Source: Leucogyrophana mollusca (taxonomy: Eukaryota; Basidiomycota; Agaricomycetes; Boletales). Taken from it: 64,000 bases of DNA. Under the pieces are notes generated by a model. The model worked only from the letters and a program-made list of their open reading frames with translations. It was not told the origin of the DNA and made no database searches. A program made the translations under genes and the position numbers. Location: assembly GCA_021014945.1 (NCBI GenBank), contig MU266406.1, positions 1-64,000 of the forward strand, read 5' to 3'. The stretch's first letter is position 1; the number at the start of each line of letters is the position of its first letter. This document shows, in pieces, positions 42,201-53,468 of this stretch.

Positions 42201-43835
42201 ATTTTTATTGTGAGCTATTTTTGGGGAGCGAGACAGCTCCACGCTATACGCACTGAACGGGGAGTGCTAGAAGGAGGATGGGAGTGCGCCGGACGTGTAG
42301 CCGAAGATGGTCGGGCTTGTCCATCAAGATTGATGACGTCAATTTGCTATGAAATTGGCGTTAGCGACTGATCAACGGCATCTAGAAGCGGAGATGTGAC
42401 AATCCGACAATCCAGAAGGCGAAGAAGAACAGATACAAATGGGTCAAAGATAAGTCAAACAACACGCATTGTGGTCGTGCGACGTATTCGAGGTGGCGCT
42501 GTGAGTCAATAGCAGCCCGCAGGAAACCCGATGTATGTAGAGTTCATGAGAAACTCTACAACCTATGATGCGGACTGATAGGGAGCGCCACCGCCAAGAT
42601 GGCGTTACCAGCCACAACATGTACGGGGCATCAGGAGAAGAAACACTGTCTACCAAGAATGATACAAGATGGATGGCGTTACCTTTGTTGCTGGGATTGA
42701 ACTCGCAGAGTGTGCTGTAACGAAGGTAGAAGTCCTGCGTGTCGCATCAGTATAGGTACTATTGGTATGGGTCGTACTCGATCCAAGGCTGGAATAGGTC
42801 CCCGGTTGAACCTGACGCGTGATATTCTGAGCTGGGGACGCGCCGTGATTCTTTTCAGGGGAGCGGGGAGTGTGTGTATGTGCCAGGTCCTGAGAAGTCG
42901 GTGGGGAAGGAAGCTGATGGCGCGTGGCCGCAGATGAAAACGAAGGTACATGACTTGCAGTTAAAGTGGAAGTTGAAAAGGTTGATCCAGGCGATTCAGG
43001 TACAGTTGCAGCTGCTTTAGGGAGCCGTGCAGCTGGATTTGAAGGAAGAGAGCGATATACAGGCACAGAAGGCTTTGCTGATGGAACAACAGGTTGAACA
43101 GTGCGAGAACTAAGGGTTTTCGAAGGGACTATGGGGTGCGAGGGCGATTCTTCACGGGCCTGCCGCGAGGAGACTTCCAACACGGGAGACCGTGAGGATA
43201 CAACACTCGGGCGAACGGACGTGCTATGCGGGGGCTTCGAGGACACATCTATTCTCAAAAACAACCGCCTTCGATTAACAAAACAAACCACTGGGATGCG
43301 GTAAAGGCAACGAACCAGTTGAGGGTGCAAGGGTCGACCCAGGACCTGTGTGTGTTGGCTTCTCCTGAAATGAATGAAGAGGGTGATTGGACGGGGCCGG
43401 TGCAGGAATAGCGGGCTTCTGTCGGGGATGAGGTGCAGTTGTCCCAGTTGAATAATTACTGAGGCCCGCGGTGCCATGACTGCGGGGCTCCACAGGGGTC
43501 TGGTCCGGCACTACCATTCCGTTGAACGTATTTTGGGCAGAGTAAACCCTCCACTCGTTCCAACCGTCGCTGGTCTGATCCGCAGAAGTCAATGAAAGAT
43601 CGGGTTCCTGGGATAGCTTGCCCAACGACGTTGGCAAAGATATCTTGGAGGACCATGGATCAAACGGCGACCCGGGTTCTAAGGTATTTTTCGTTGCGAA
43701 ACGCGCAAAGAGAGGCGGGAGAGAAGGAGGGAGTTCCGCGACCTTTGGCGGAGGCGGCTGGGGTTGTGCTTGCTTAGCACCGACGCCTGCGTTTTTCTTG
43801 TCTATGGTAGCCTTCTTGCGCAAGAAACCGGCCAT
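39238..43835 (-). CDS. Large conserved fungal protein of unknown function
   Basis: Eight exons (43835-43316, 43248-42683, 42346-42254, 42193-40679, 40623-40009, 39946-39738, 39676-39347, 39292-39238) join in phase to 1300 aa. The first about 800 residues are disordered, rich in Pro and Ser, and poor in motifs (for example SPRSAASNVKNIVG). The conserved part begins about FPIVSYLSDATLLPPLLACL, then FPEWCSLYSANKEIRALFES, which resembles the spacing of an F-box but is not a convincing one. It continues through DLNDYMRGVSMPTHQYARFAE, RVFVPSPEGEWLS, GDVVWDIAVGDEGNAGRMIWDG, and a C-terminal domain with PPYFHNLAFSPSYFHRVLR and VEGFFIDPGWYGTIIVEAEG. I cannot name it. Confidence 0.75.
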
Positions 43836-45859
43836 TGCGAGCTACTTTGGACTCCCAGACACCAGATGTGGGGTTCTAATGTACAGTCGAGTACACAGGT
43901 TGAAGGGACAAAATGAGGGGAATTAGAACAACGTTAACAACGTGCTTTTGAGCATCGTTGTTCCTTTGCAGGGGTCGCCGTTGCGAAACCTTTTGCGTTT
44001 AATCTTGGTCCGCGGCCCTGGATATGATGATGATCACGCGGCCACATTAATTATTTTGTTTCTCGGTCACATAATTAGCGCAGTCACATCCATGTCACAG
44101 TCGGTTCAGTGTCACGTCTCCAAAAAAATCTCAACAACTCCTCATCAAAGACACAACACATATTCGCCAGGAGGAGTACTCTAACCAGCCCGACAGACGA
44201 GCAACCAGGCGGTAATTTCGCCTAGAAAATCCTCCTGGGGCTTGCGGTTATAGAGTTCAAAACGTGTTCCAAGCACCTACTCCAGATTAGGTTCCCATCG
44301 CTCTACCGCCCTACTCGGTCGCAAGTTCGATTACGGCCGCTCTTTCTCGGGGAAGAGGGTGTGGAAAACTCGCGCCCGAGGACAGCGGTGCATCCACTAA
44401 CATCACATCACGTAGTCACACCCTTTGCGGGTGTAGCCTAAACGTTCAGTCGAGGTCGAAGGCGGCATGCGCGGCGCCACAACGGTGTATAGAACGCTGT
44501 ATTTTTGTCTGACCGACCTCATGGTTTGGGTCGACACCGGAATTTTCGGCCTCCAAATCACCGGGCGCGTCACAGGTGCGTGTATTGCAATTATCTTGGT
44601 GTTGATAAATGGCATGACCTGGATTCAGATGTTGGCGAAGCCTCATTGCAAGCGCGCGAAGGCAGGGTTGAGTTCTCCGTTCAACCTTACGTTGTCCATT
44701 GTGCCCTAAACCGTCCGGCTGGAAGGAAAGAAAGACCGACTTATCTCCCTCTTTTGACACGGTTTTTGGGGCTTGCTCCCTCAGACTTACCAACAATTGG
44801 TGCTTACCAACAACTGGTGCCTACTGATCTTTGAACTTGATGGCGTGCCGCAGTCTAGATTGGGCCGGTCTGATAAAGATGACCCGTCTCGGAGGCCGGA
44901 GTGTTGACCCCGGTCATAGTAGTGGGTGGGTGGACTCCTCAGTGTGTGCTTTGCCCTCAGGAAGTTGATACTCTTACGTCGCATATTCGTTCATAGTTAC
45001 TTCGAAATGACATCTTGAAGTACTCTGGACTCCAACAAATGCCGAAACATCCATTACGCACGGGGGCCAAGATATCTGAGCACGTCCCGCCCAATATGGT
45101 TTGGGCGGCAGCATACGCTGCTGATCGAACGCCAGAAGACTCAATTACTCGGAAGCATGCGAGGTGTGAGTATCGTCTCTCGGAAGTAGAACTCCGTCTC
45201 GCAGTTAACGTCTCGTCGGAAGGTGGGGCGGTTGCATCATAAGGTTCGTCATGTCGCAATCGTCCGAACACAAGCTGATAACAATCAGCTCGAAGTTAGG
45301 CATGATATAGGGAAGAGCGGTCCCTTATCGTTTTATGAGCATCAGGCAATTTACTTTCCCGACCAGGTTCTTCTCGTTGGAAGTTAACCAGGAACAGCAT
45401 CAGGCTCACTTCATACAAGGAGAAGGCCCGCATATAAGCTTTTCAACCCGGCTGATCATCAAACTGGCATGGCTTGATTCCCTCAACTTAAGGCTCCTTG
45501 TTCGAAGTTAACTAGGAACAGTATCAAAATCACCTCGTACTCGTAGAGAAGAGCCAATATTCTGACTTTTCAATCCGACTGATCATCAAACCGGTGTGTG
45601 GCAGCGCCGGTAAGCAGGAGCTTTGCATGCGACGTGACATTTTTCAGCTGCAGGATTACACACAGGATTGGAGAGGAGCTTTACGCCGAATACGTATTGG
45701 ACCTGGCCCTTAGAAGGATCTCGAGGGCGGCGATGAGGGGTTATTAATGTACCTGAATCGTGAGGGGAAACGACCAAGAGTTGGCATATTCCTTTCAAAT
45801 GATGCTGAGCGCCCCTTTGTCGCCTGTTTGAACTCAGTACGCGCAACCCTAGGAAACCC
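43836..45859. other. Intergenic left of the SDR array
   Basis: About 2 kb without a recognisable gene. Frames at 44403-44834 and 44957-45271 have no domain. It contains a diverged direct repeat pair (45370-45472 and 45494-45598) just beyond the end of the array. Confidence 0.45.
45370..45598. repeat. Two diverged direct repeats of about 105 bp
   Basis: Unit 1 (about 45370-45472) and unit 2 (about 45494-45598) share, in order, GAAGTTAAC-AGGAACAG-ATCA, then TCAC-TC-TAC, GAGAAG and CTTTTCAA-CCG-CTGATCATCAAAC-GG, with scattered substitutions and a small indel. The spacer is about 20 bp. Origin unknown; it could be a relic of a mobile element or a local duplication. Confidence 0.8.
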
Positions 45860-47128
45860 TCAAGACAAGTGAACACCGCCATCCACGGATATCTATAAAA
45901 TGTCAAACTGTGTCAGCTCTATCCTCTTCTGTTGGTAAAACAGACTCACGCTTTGACCTGTAATGGCGATTCGATCGGACGACCTTATCAAACGTGCGCA
46001 AGGCGATGATACCAAACTGCAAATGCTCACCGGTAATGAAGTGTGCCTCTTTGGAGACGAGATATGACACGATGCTCGCGACATCGTCAGTTTTACCCAG
46101 GTAACCAACAGTGCTGCGGTCGGCCATCTTTCATAGATGGTCCACTTAGGTGAGCTTGATGATTCGAAAACCAGACCCACCCGCTTATAGTAATCTCCAT
46201 CATAGAATCTGTCTGAAGCTCCACTGTTGTCGTTCGCAACTTTTATGCCTTCCACTGCAAAAAACGAGTACAGTCAGCCCTGCACACTGGGTGAGCGAGT
46301 AACCTACACATGGGAGTTGCAATTGCTCCGGGAGCGTAGCAATTGACCGTGATGCCATAACGACCAAGTTCGAGCGCTACAGGGGCACAAATCAACCATC
46401 GAAACTAGAGATGGTGTCATTGAGCACTTGCCTGCACATTGAGTCAGACCCCGCACTGCGAACTTCGCAGAGCAGTACGCAATCTGATTTGGGTGTCCTA
46501 TTCATTCGCCGGTGGTAAGTGCAGTCATCGCTATTTGAAGTCGATGCAACTTACCCTGTTTCCCAGCGACAGAAGATGCCCCTATCAATCTCCCTCCCCG
46601 GCCCTGGGCAATCATCTGCTGCGCGGCGTACTTGTAGCAAAGAAACGTGCCCCGGACGCTAACCGCGAAATTGGCCTCGAAGTCTGCAGTGGTTGCTAGC
46701 CAACAACGGGAAGTGTTTGAAATCAGATAATGCGAATAGCCCGTTGAGCGTACTTTGCAACAGAGTGCCAACTCTTATGATACCGGCGTTCGCGATCATC
46801 TATCGTGGGCAGAGGTCAACGATGAGTGTGATACTTTCAACAACCAAGTTGAAATGGAGTTAACAATGTCGACTCCTCCAAGCTGCTTCACAACGCTATC
46901 AACCATCTCCTTGACTTCGTCCTCATTGGTAACATCTGCCAGGAGAGCGGATGAACGCCGACCCTTTGCTGCGATTTCGAGAGCCAGAGCCTCCAAATTC
47001 TCCTTGTTAGAGATTATATCATTCACTGCGACATCGTAACCATCCTCAGCAAGCCGGAGGCTTATAGCTCGTCCTATACCCTGTGCTGCGCCTGTTACGA
47101 TGGCAGTCCCTTTAGAAGCGGAAGTCAT
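45860..47128 (-). CDS. SDR array copy A: acetoin reductase-like dehydrogenase
   Basis: Classical SDR of the acetoin/diacetyl reductase (butanediol dehydrogenase) type, predicted to reduce a carbonyl or oxidise an alcohol with NAD(P)H. Nine exons give about 265 aa. Cofactor loop TGAAQGIG (about residues 12-19), MIANAG at the start of exon 2, catalytic Ser in LIGASS, catalytic Tyr and Lys as YCSAK, then TVNCYAPGAIATPM and the terminal SVDGG. The lid exon (46181-46254, 74 nt) begins LEGIKVANDN and is the longest in the array. The intron after GLTQCA begins GCAAGT (46431-46430) instead of GT. The start at 47128 aligns with the other copies. TTATAAG lies about 65 bp upstream. No lesion. Confidence 0.85.
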
Positions 47129-47190
47129 CGAGGTATTTGATAAAGGAGATGAAGTGAGAGTTGTCCGAGGTCAGTGATTGGAGACGCATT

Positions 47191-47198
47191 CTTATAAA
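47191..47198 (-). promoter_or_regulatory. TATA-like element of SDR copy A
   Basis: TTTTATAAG on the minus strand, about 65 bp before the ATG at 47128. The same motif sits at a similar distance before copies D, G and H. Confidence 0.5.
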
Positions 47199-47689
47199 AC
47201 TCTCGAGATGAACAGCTGACCATTACGAGAGAAGGCCAACTGACCTTCACAGTACACTACCATTTGAAGAACTGCGTGATAAGTCGGGCCGCGAGAGTAT
47301 AGGTCATGGGGTGCGTTTGTACTGGCCTGGTGATACCTACCGGTATAGAAGAGTCTACACTCAGCGATCTAGTAATGACTAGCCGTGTTTAGTTCGAGTG
47401 ACGCCCCTGAGATCTTCTGCAGTCCCTGAACCGACAGTCGGACAGCGAGCTTTCGAGTTTCGAAGTTCACGACAACAGCCTCTGACAATAAGTACAGCTT
47501 GATTGATCACCGCAGAAATGCATCCCAGTCATTATTCTGTTGTTGTAGATATGTAGAAACAAACCATATCGTCAGATCACCTGCGAAGCTGATCGACTTC
47601 AAGGGCTGAGGCTGATACTGTCCTGAAGACGCCACAATGCAACAGTTAAATGGTTAATTGTGGGCGTTTCCCTTGATATGTTACCATCC

Positions 47690-48740
47690 ACCAGTAACAA
47701 AATGCGCCTCCTTTGGCGCAAGATAAGGTGCAAAGCTTGCTATGTCTTCTGGTTGTCCGTCAGTCACATCCTAGAGGTAAAAGGGGTCAATCACAAATGC
47801 GAGCGAGGGGAAGATTGGGAGGGCATTGATAAGAGACAGGACGCACGGCCTTAACACATCGCTTTTAATAGTACATAGTACTATCTTGTGTAAGGAGCCT
47901 CTGGGCGCGAAAATCTCGCACCGGCGCAGGCACATCGAATACGGGGTGTTAACTCGAACGGGGCAATAACTTTCATCTGGGTCTCAATGGGGTCCAGGAG
48001 CATAGTTGACTGTGACGTGGTGGGGGCCTAGCACCAGTGCAGGAAAACAAAGGCAAATCAGACCATGCAAGGCGTTACGAAATAAACCCCACAGGTTCCC
48101 TGCAGCTTGCGTCAACCCTCGCACAGCAAACTCGCTTCACTATACGTTAAACAATCTAGGATCCTGACCCAAACAAAGCGTAAGTGGATACTGGTAGGCC
48201 AGATGGCGATAGTACACACCCCTTTTACCGGCCACTGAGGACACGCCAATGATCCTACCACCCCGGCCCTGAGAAGCCATCTGCATCGCAGCATGTTTGT
48301 AACAAAGGATGTTCCTCGCGCATTGACCGTGAGGATGAATTCGAAGTCCTCGATTGAGGCTAGAAAACCAGATCGGAATGCACCATGTGAGGACAACAAA
48401 CCCAGCAAACTGGTCGAAATCGAGCCCGCCCTTTTGATCCCCGCATTCGCCCCCACATATGACGCAACTGCCATGAAGAAAAGCTGGGGTGAGCTCTTGC
48501 GACACCCAAAATATCAAAGCCTCCCAACGTTTCAACGACACGATCCACCATCTTCTGGATTTCTGCTTCAACGCTGATATCCGCAAGTAATCTGCACCTC
48601 CGATGGCGCCTGGCGATATACCCGCTGAGACTGTCAACCAGATCTTGCATCCATGGGGTAACACAGACCAACATTGAAACCATCGTCGGTGAGACGCAAT
48701 GCGATGGCTCGGTCATGTACGGGAGATATCCTAAACCTGT
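47690..48740 (-). pseudogene. SDR array copy B: decayed dehydrogenase
   Basis: Pieces of the same SDR can be followed in order but in changing frames: RAIALRLTDDGFNV, then LLADISVEAEIQKMVDRVVETLGGFDI, GANAGIKRAGS, FILTVNARG, a frame change to LCYKHAAMQMASQGRGGR with VSSVAGKRG, then GLTQAAG, ALVLGPHHVTVNYAPG and GQPEDIASF with APKEAHFVTG. The N-terminal TGAAQGIG loop is destroyed, the Tyr of YxxxK is followed by an altered stretch (YSEASLL), and stops interrupt several segments. It is a non-functional duplicate between copies A and C. Confidence 0.85.
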
Positions 48741-49274
48741 CGAAAAAAAACGAGCGATCTAAGTCAGTAGCAAGCTCACGATGCTTCCCCATTATTCGAT
48801 CTACCACCTCGAGGTGGGCAGGCGAATGTGTCGAACTGAGGTAATAGGGGATGAGTAATCAAGACTTAGGTCTCGGTGACGGCTTCATAGCCTTGTACTG
48901 AATAAGTTGTGTGATCAATTGCTCATTCAGGTGAATGGAGCAAGTCGGACTCACGGCCATCACTGAAAGAGTTCTAGTGTTTTAGCCTTACAGGTCATAG
49001 GTCGCCAATGGTGATGATCGTCGTCGCCAGCTCTCGTCATCGCCTGGAGCGCACGAGGACTGTCGCTCAAATTCCTCCAGGGGTCGCTGGCGTCACTGGT
49101 CGCTACAAAGTCGCACCTCAGTATGTTCATATTTGATCACAGTTCACAGGATCCTTCATCTGCGGAATACATTTCCATTTCTCTGCACATCGCTGGGGGT
49201 ATACTTCTTGCTTTAGCCTTCACCATCCCGATAAATCCACTGTCCTACATCAGATGGGACAGACAGGAAAGCAC
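48741..49274. other. Intergenic, SDR copies B to C
   Basis: Former promoter of pseudogene B and 3' flank of copy C. No further coding relic recognised. Confidence 0.45.
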
Positions 49275-50539
49275 TTAAGACAACATTAAGCCTCCATCCA
49301 CAGACAACTGCACAAAAATCGTTTTTATGTTAGAATCCAAAGCTCTAGTATGGAGCAAAGTCACTTACGCTCTGGCCTGCGAGATCAATAATAGATACCG
49401 CGGAAGCGAGGGTTGGAACATCATTAATAAATGCGCTCTGTGTGATTGCATTCTAGGCTTACCGGAGATGAAGCGACCATCTTTCGACACAAGGAAAGAG
49501 ACAAGGCTCGCAACCTCTTCGGGCTGGCCAAGACCTCCGATGGCGGAGCTGTTCATCGTCTTCGCACGAAGAAAAGGGTATACGTTTGCATCATGGGCAA
49601 CACAGTTCCATGGAATAAACCCACCTGCTGGACTTCGGTGTCGAGATTAGGGGCAGCAGCATGGATGCCCCGCACTAGTCGGTGGACGTTGTTAGGTTGT
49701 GTGCTAGAGCTGGTTAAGATAAAGTCTTACCCATCGGGGTATCTATCGTGCCAGGAGCGTAGCAGTTAACTGTAATACCGTGACGGCCAAGCTCCAGCGC
49801 TGAAGGGACCGCCAAGAAAGGTTAGGCGATAGCTGGAAAGGCAGAGTTTTCAAGACGTACCTGTGGCCTGAGTGAGTCCCCTGACAGCAAATTTGGAGGC
49901 ACTGTAAGCTGCTACGAATGGAGCGCCTGCGAATTGGCTATAAGAACGAAGACATCGCGGGTTTCAGGAGATTATTCGCCTTTTTTACCGGCAGCCGAAG
50001 ACGCTCCAATTATCCTTCCACCACGGCCTTGTGCTATCATCTGCTTCGCCGCGTACTTGTAGCAGAGGTATATCCCACGTGCATTGACCGAGAAAAGCGC
50101 ATCCCAATCTTCGGTCTTGGCTAAAGACCTTATTAGCAGGGTAAGGAAGTGATCGTCAGAATACATACAATCGGTTATGGTGCCCATCCTGAGGATCCCA
50201 GCGTTTGCGATCATCTGTGCCAGGTTATAGGTGAGTGTCGCGTTTTCATGCCGGCTCCGGGATACTTACGACGTCGAGCCCCCCAAACTCTTTCACCACG
50301 GTCTCGATCATACTTTTCACCTCGTCCTCGACACTCACGTCCGAGAGTATTGATAAAGTTCGGCGGTTCTTAGCGGTGATCTCTTGAGAAACACCGTCAA
50401 GTTCAGCCTTCTTAGAGGGGACATCGTTCACAGCGACGTCGTAACCGTCGTCGGCGAGGCGAAGAGCGATGGCCCGACCGATACCCTGGGCTGCTCCCGT
50501 GACTAGGGCAGTCCCTTTCGACTCTGAGGATGCGGACAT
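49275..50539 (-). CDS. SDR array copy C: acetoin reductase-like dehydrogenase
   Basis: Complete SDR with the shared nine-exon plan. MSASSESKGTALVTG opens the protein; TGAAQGIGRAIALRL is the cofactor loop. Exon 2 begins MIANAGILRMG; catalytic segments are IIGASSAAGKKG and AAYSASKFAVRGLTQ, then TVNCYAPGTIDTPM and the C-terminus SLSVDGGLMLS. The lid exon (49626-49675, 50 nt) begins VRGIHAAAPN. To keep phase, the intron after GKKG must start GCGAAT (49979-49978), an unusual GC donor, and end at the CGCAG before GAPFVAAYS; this is the weakest junction. ATG 50539 is preferred over one eight codons upstream because it aligns with the other copies. A G-rich tract at 50562-50584 lies just before the start. 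Confidence 0.8.
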
Positions 50540-50561
50540 GAGAATCTGATTCTTGTGCAAT

Positions 50562-50584
50562 GGGGGTGGGGTGGGGTGGGGGGG
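50562..50584 (+). promoter_or_regulatory. G-run tract with G-quadruplex pattern upstream of SDR C
   Basis: Four runs of 5, 4, 4 and 7 G, each separated by one T, lie 23-45 bp before the ATG of copy C, with the G-rich strand as template. Single-base loops and runs of at least four match the strongest canonical quadruplex pattern. On the coding strand it is a C-rich tract; pyrimidine tracts are also common near fungal transcription starts, so a structural role is only inferred. Confidence 0.6.
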
Positions 50585-51599
50585 ATAACTGGACGACTAT
50601 GTCCCGTTGCGATTGCTGGTCTTTATCTGTTTAGAAACGTACCATTGCTGAATATTCGGAACGACTTCCACTGTACGTGATAGAAGCTATCAACGCGTCA
50701 CGTCGCGGAGCAGGGTTGAGTGACAGCTATCAATCCGGCGCACCCACCATCCCCCCGAGACATCAAAACAGATATGATCATCTTGTCAATGATGCATGAT
50801 TCGCGATCTATGGGACAAAAAGTTGGGAAACTCGGAGGCGTTTGTCAGGAACTTGCTACTTTCGAAGATGCAGCACAGGAGAGGCTGAGAAACGGTAACT
50901 CACTGAACCTTGGCCAGGCAGGCGCAGCCGGAGAAATGGGTGTCGCTCGGCCTCGTGACTTTCGACAATCTCATCGTTGTGCATAATTGAAGACCCCAAA
51001 AAGTTGGCAAGAAAAGAGTTCGCGTCCTTGAAATATGGAAGAGACAGCTGGTAGCTGACTAATGTGCAGGTGGGTCACGCCTGCCCACACGTTCTGATGT
51101 AAATTCGGAGCTAGTAGTGGGTCGGGTGAGTTCTCAGTCATATCCATAAATCTTTGACTTCTGCTCAAGCGCATCCAACACCAGCCAACACCCAATTGGG
51201 GTCGGCATAGCGCACGTAGAAATACTTATCCTCGGATGTGCACTGAACAGAAGTCCTGACCGAAGTCCTGACCGAAATCAATCGGACCAGGGTGGGGGCA
51301 CTAGAATTCCTGTCGCTCATCTACTCGTAAAGATGAGTCAGTCATGGGCCATTGTGATTCGTTAGGATTGGTCCAGTCAACTGACGATCAGACAGGTGTC
51401 GGATGTCTCCCCTCCAGATCACCTTGTGTCTAGAGGGCTATTTCACGGTTTCAAGTCGTACAAGATGATCGATGAATCGACGAAGCTGGGCGACGATGGA
51501 ACCCCCGCTCTGGCCCTCACATAGCCTCACATGCACACTTGATTATACATCACATGATGATACCTACCACAGTAAGTCCGTGCCACTGCCGGGGCGCCC
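50585..51599. other. Intergenic, SDR copies C to D
   Basis: About 1 kb between copy C and copy D, the longest gap between neighbouring complete copies that contains no SDR relic I could recognise. A short tandem repeat (GAAGTCCTGACC twice) occurs near 51250-51275. Confidence 0.45.
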
Positions 51600-52844
51600 T
51601 CAGGACAGGACCATTCCTCCATCCACAGAAATCTGTTGAGAGCCTCAGTTCGGGTACTTTTGAGGCTATCACTGGATTGAAAATAACACACGCTTTGGCC
51701 TGCGGTTAGAAGCAATGCATCCCAGATGAAATTCAATTGGCACAATGACTCGGAGCGAATCCTCGTGCTCACCGGTCACAAAATGAGCTTCCCCGCTCGC
51801 AAGATAGGACACAATGCTTGCAATATCTTCGGGCTGACCTATGTATCCAGCAGCCGTGGCAGATATCGCCTGCCGGGGCGAACACGTGAAACCGGTTTGT
51901 ACCATGCAGGCTTTGAGCATTCCGATAGGCAACCAGGACAACTAGTACTGACCTGCTTGGATAAGTCACCTCCATTTTTCAGCAACAGCGCATCCACTGA
52001 TGGTCACAAATGCAGATGAGCCATGGTCGTAGACTGAGGTTGCAGGACTTACGCATGGGAGTATCTATGATTCCGGGGGCATACGAATTGACTGTAATTT
52101 TATGCTGGCCCAGTTCCAGTGCTAGACAACTGGCTATCAAAAATATGGAACGCATAATAGAATAGCGAATCACCTGCAGATTGGGTGAGTCCCCGAATAG
52201 CAAATTTGGAAGCACAGTATTCAGCGTTAACAGGCCACCCTGTCAGTTCAAAAACATGATAAGTGGTTCCCAGGTGCGATAACCAAGCCTCTACCTCTTT
52301 TGCCCGCCGCTGATGACGCCCCGATTATTCTGCCGCCACGTCCTTGTGCGATCATCTGACGCGCCGCGTGTTTGTAACAAAGGAATACACCTCGTGTGTT
52401 GATCGCGAACGCGGTATCCCAGCCCTCGACTGTAGCTGAAATAGTGTCGATGAGGTAGGACAGCGATGGAGTCCTTGTGTAGTGAGAACGTACCGTCGAC
52501 TACGTGACGGAACTTGCCAGAAATACCGGCATTTGCGACCATCTGCGAACATTATCAACAGTGCGGTATTACAGCACGTCTGAACTCACGACGTCGAGAC
52601 CTCCAAGCGCTTTAACTACTTCATCGATCATGCCCTTCACTTCCGCCTCCACGCTCACATCTGTGCACACCGAGAAGGCCCGGCGTCCTGTTGCGTTGAC
52701 CTCTCGGGCAACAGCATCCACCAGGTCTTTCTTTGCAACAAGGTCATTCAAAGCAACATCGAATCCGTCGCTGGCGAGTCGAAGGGCGATGGCGCGACCA
52801 ATACCTTGGGCAGCCCCTGTCACAAGCGCGATACCTTTAGACAT
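51600..52844 (-). CDS. SDR array copy D: acetoin reductase-like dehydrogenase
   Basis: Complete SDR, start MSKGIALVTGAAQGIGRAIA at 52844 (an upstream in-frame ATG is not shared with other copies). Exon 2 begins MVANAGISG; then WDTAFAINTRGVFLCYKHAA, IIGASSAAGKRG, catalytic YCASK, ALELGQHKITVNSYAPGI and IDTPM. The lid exon (51953-51996, 44 nt) is the shortest and begins LDALLLKNGG; it is followed by GYIGQPEDIASIVSYLASGE and the C-terminus ISVDGGMVLS. Its first exon is nearly the same as that of copy E (IALRLASDGFDVALND in both), so D and E are close relatives. A TATA-like TTATAAGG is about 60 bp upstream. No lesion found. Confidence 0.87.
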
Positions 52845-52901
52845 GATAGTACGCAATAGGTATAAAGATGGGAGATCTACTGAGGGGGGATTTCCTAGAC
52901 T

Positions 52902-52910
52902 CCTTATAAG
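52902..52910 (-). promoter_or_regulatory. TATA-like element of SDR copy D
   Basis: CTTATAAGG on the minus strand about 60 bp before the ATG at 52844, matching the position in copies A, G and H. Confidence 0.5.
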
Positions 52911-53468
52911 CAAATGGCACACGCCAAGACTGTTGTTCTACCACCGGCAAGCAGACATACTTAATGGTGGGCGATGTAGTGATGCGCTGTAGCTCCGTTA
53001 TTCTCAAACTATAACTAGATTCCATTTTGCAGTGACGTCGCGCCACAAGTTTATCGAAGAATGCTTGCATCGGATTGGACCTACAATCTATTCCAGCTCG
53101 ACATGAGCTAATATGATAGCCCCCGAAGCGCTTCGGGCTTTCGGTGCTGCACTGTGTGGGTGGCACTGCTATGCGTTCGTTTGCCGGCCGAATGCTCACG
53201 TGTCGCATACATACATATCATCGTCTTTGGAGCACACAGGACAAAAAGGTGCTCAGAGCACCTCTATGGTCCGAACATGATAGGGGGCACGCAGACAAAC
53301 TGTAGCCTATGTCCGCTGACTCGGAAGCATGACAGCTGAGGCGGTTGCGGGCACCACTCGGGAGGGACATTACTCATTTTTCGTGAAGGCGCCATAACTA
53401 TGGTGGCGTTCATGCGACCGATTAGATTCCTCAAGCGTCGACACCCCTGAGTAGGTACCAAGAAGCGT
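52911..53468. other. Intergenic, SDR copies D to E
   Basis: No gene relic recognised. It holds the upstream region of copy D and the 3' flank of copy E. Confidence 0.45.

Noticed and set aside
44403..45271. Possible small genes left of the SDR array
   Set aside because: Frames on both strands lack domains, plausible starts or in-phase splice partners.
47690..48740. Open frames 48112-48474 and 48140-48664 as separate small genes
   Set aside because: They carry consecutive pieces of one SDR in different frames, so they belong to pseudogene B.
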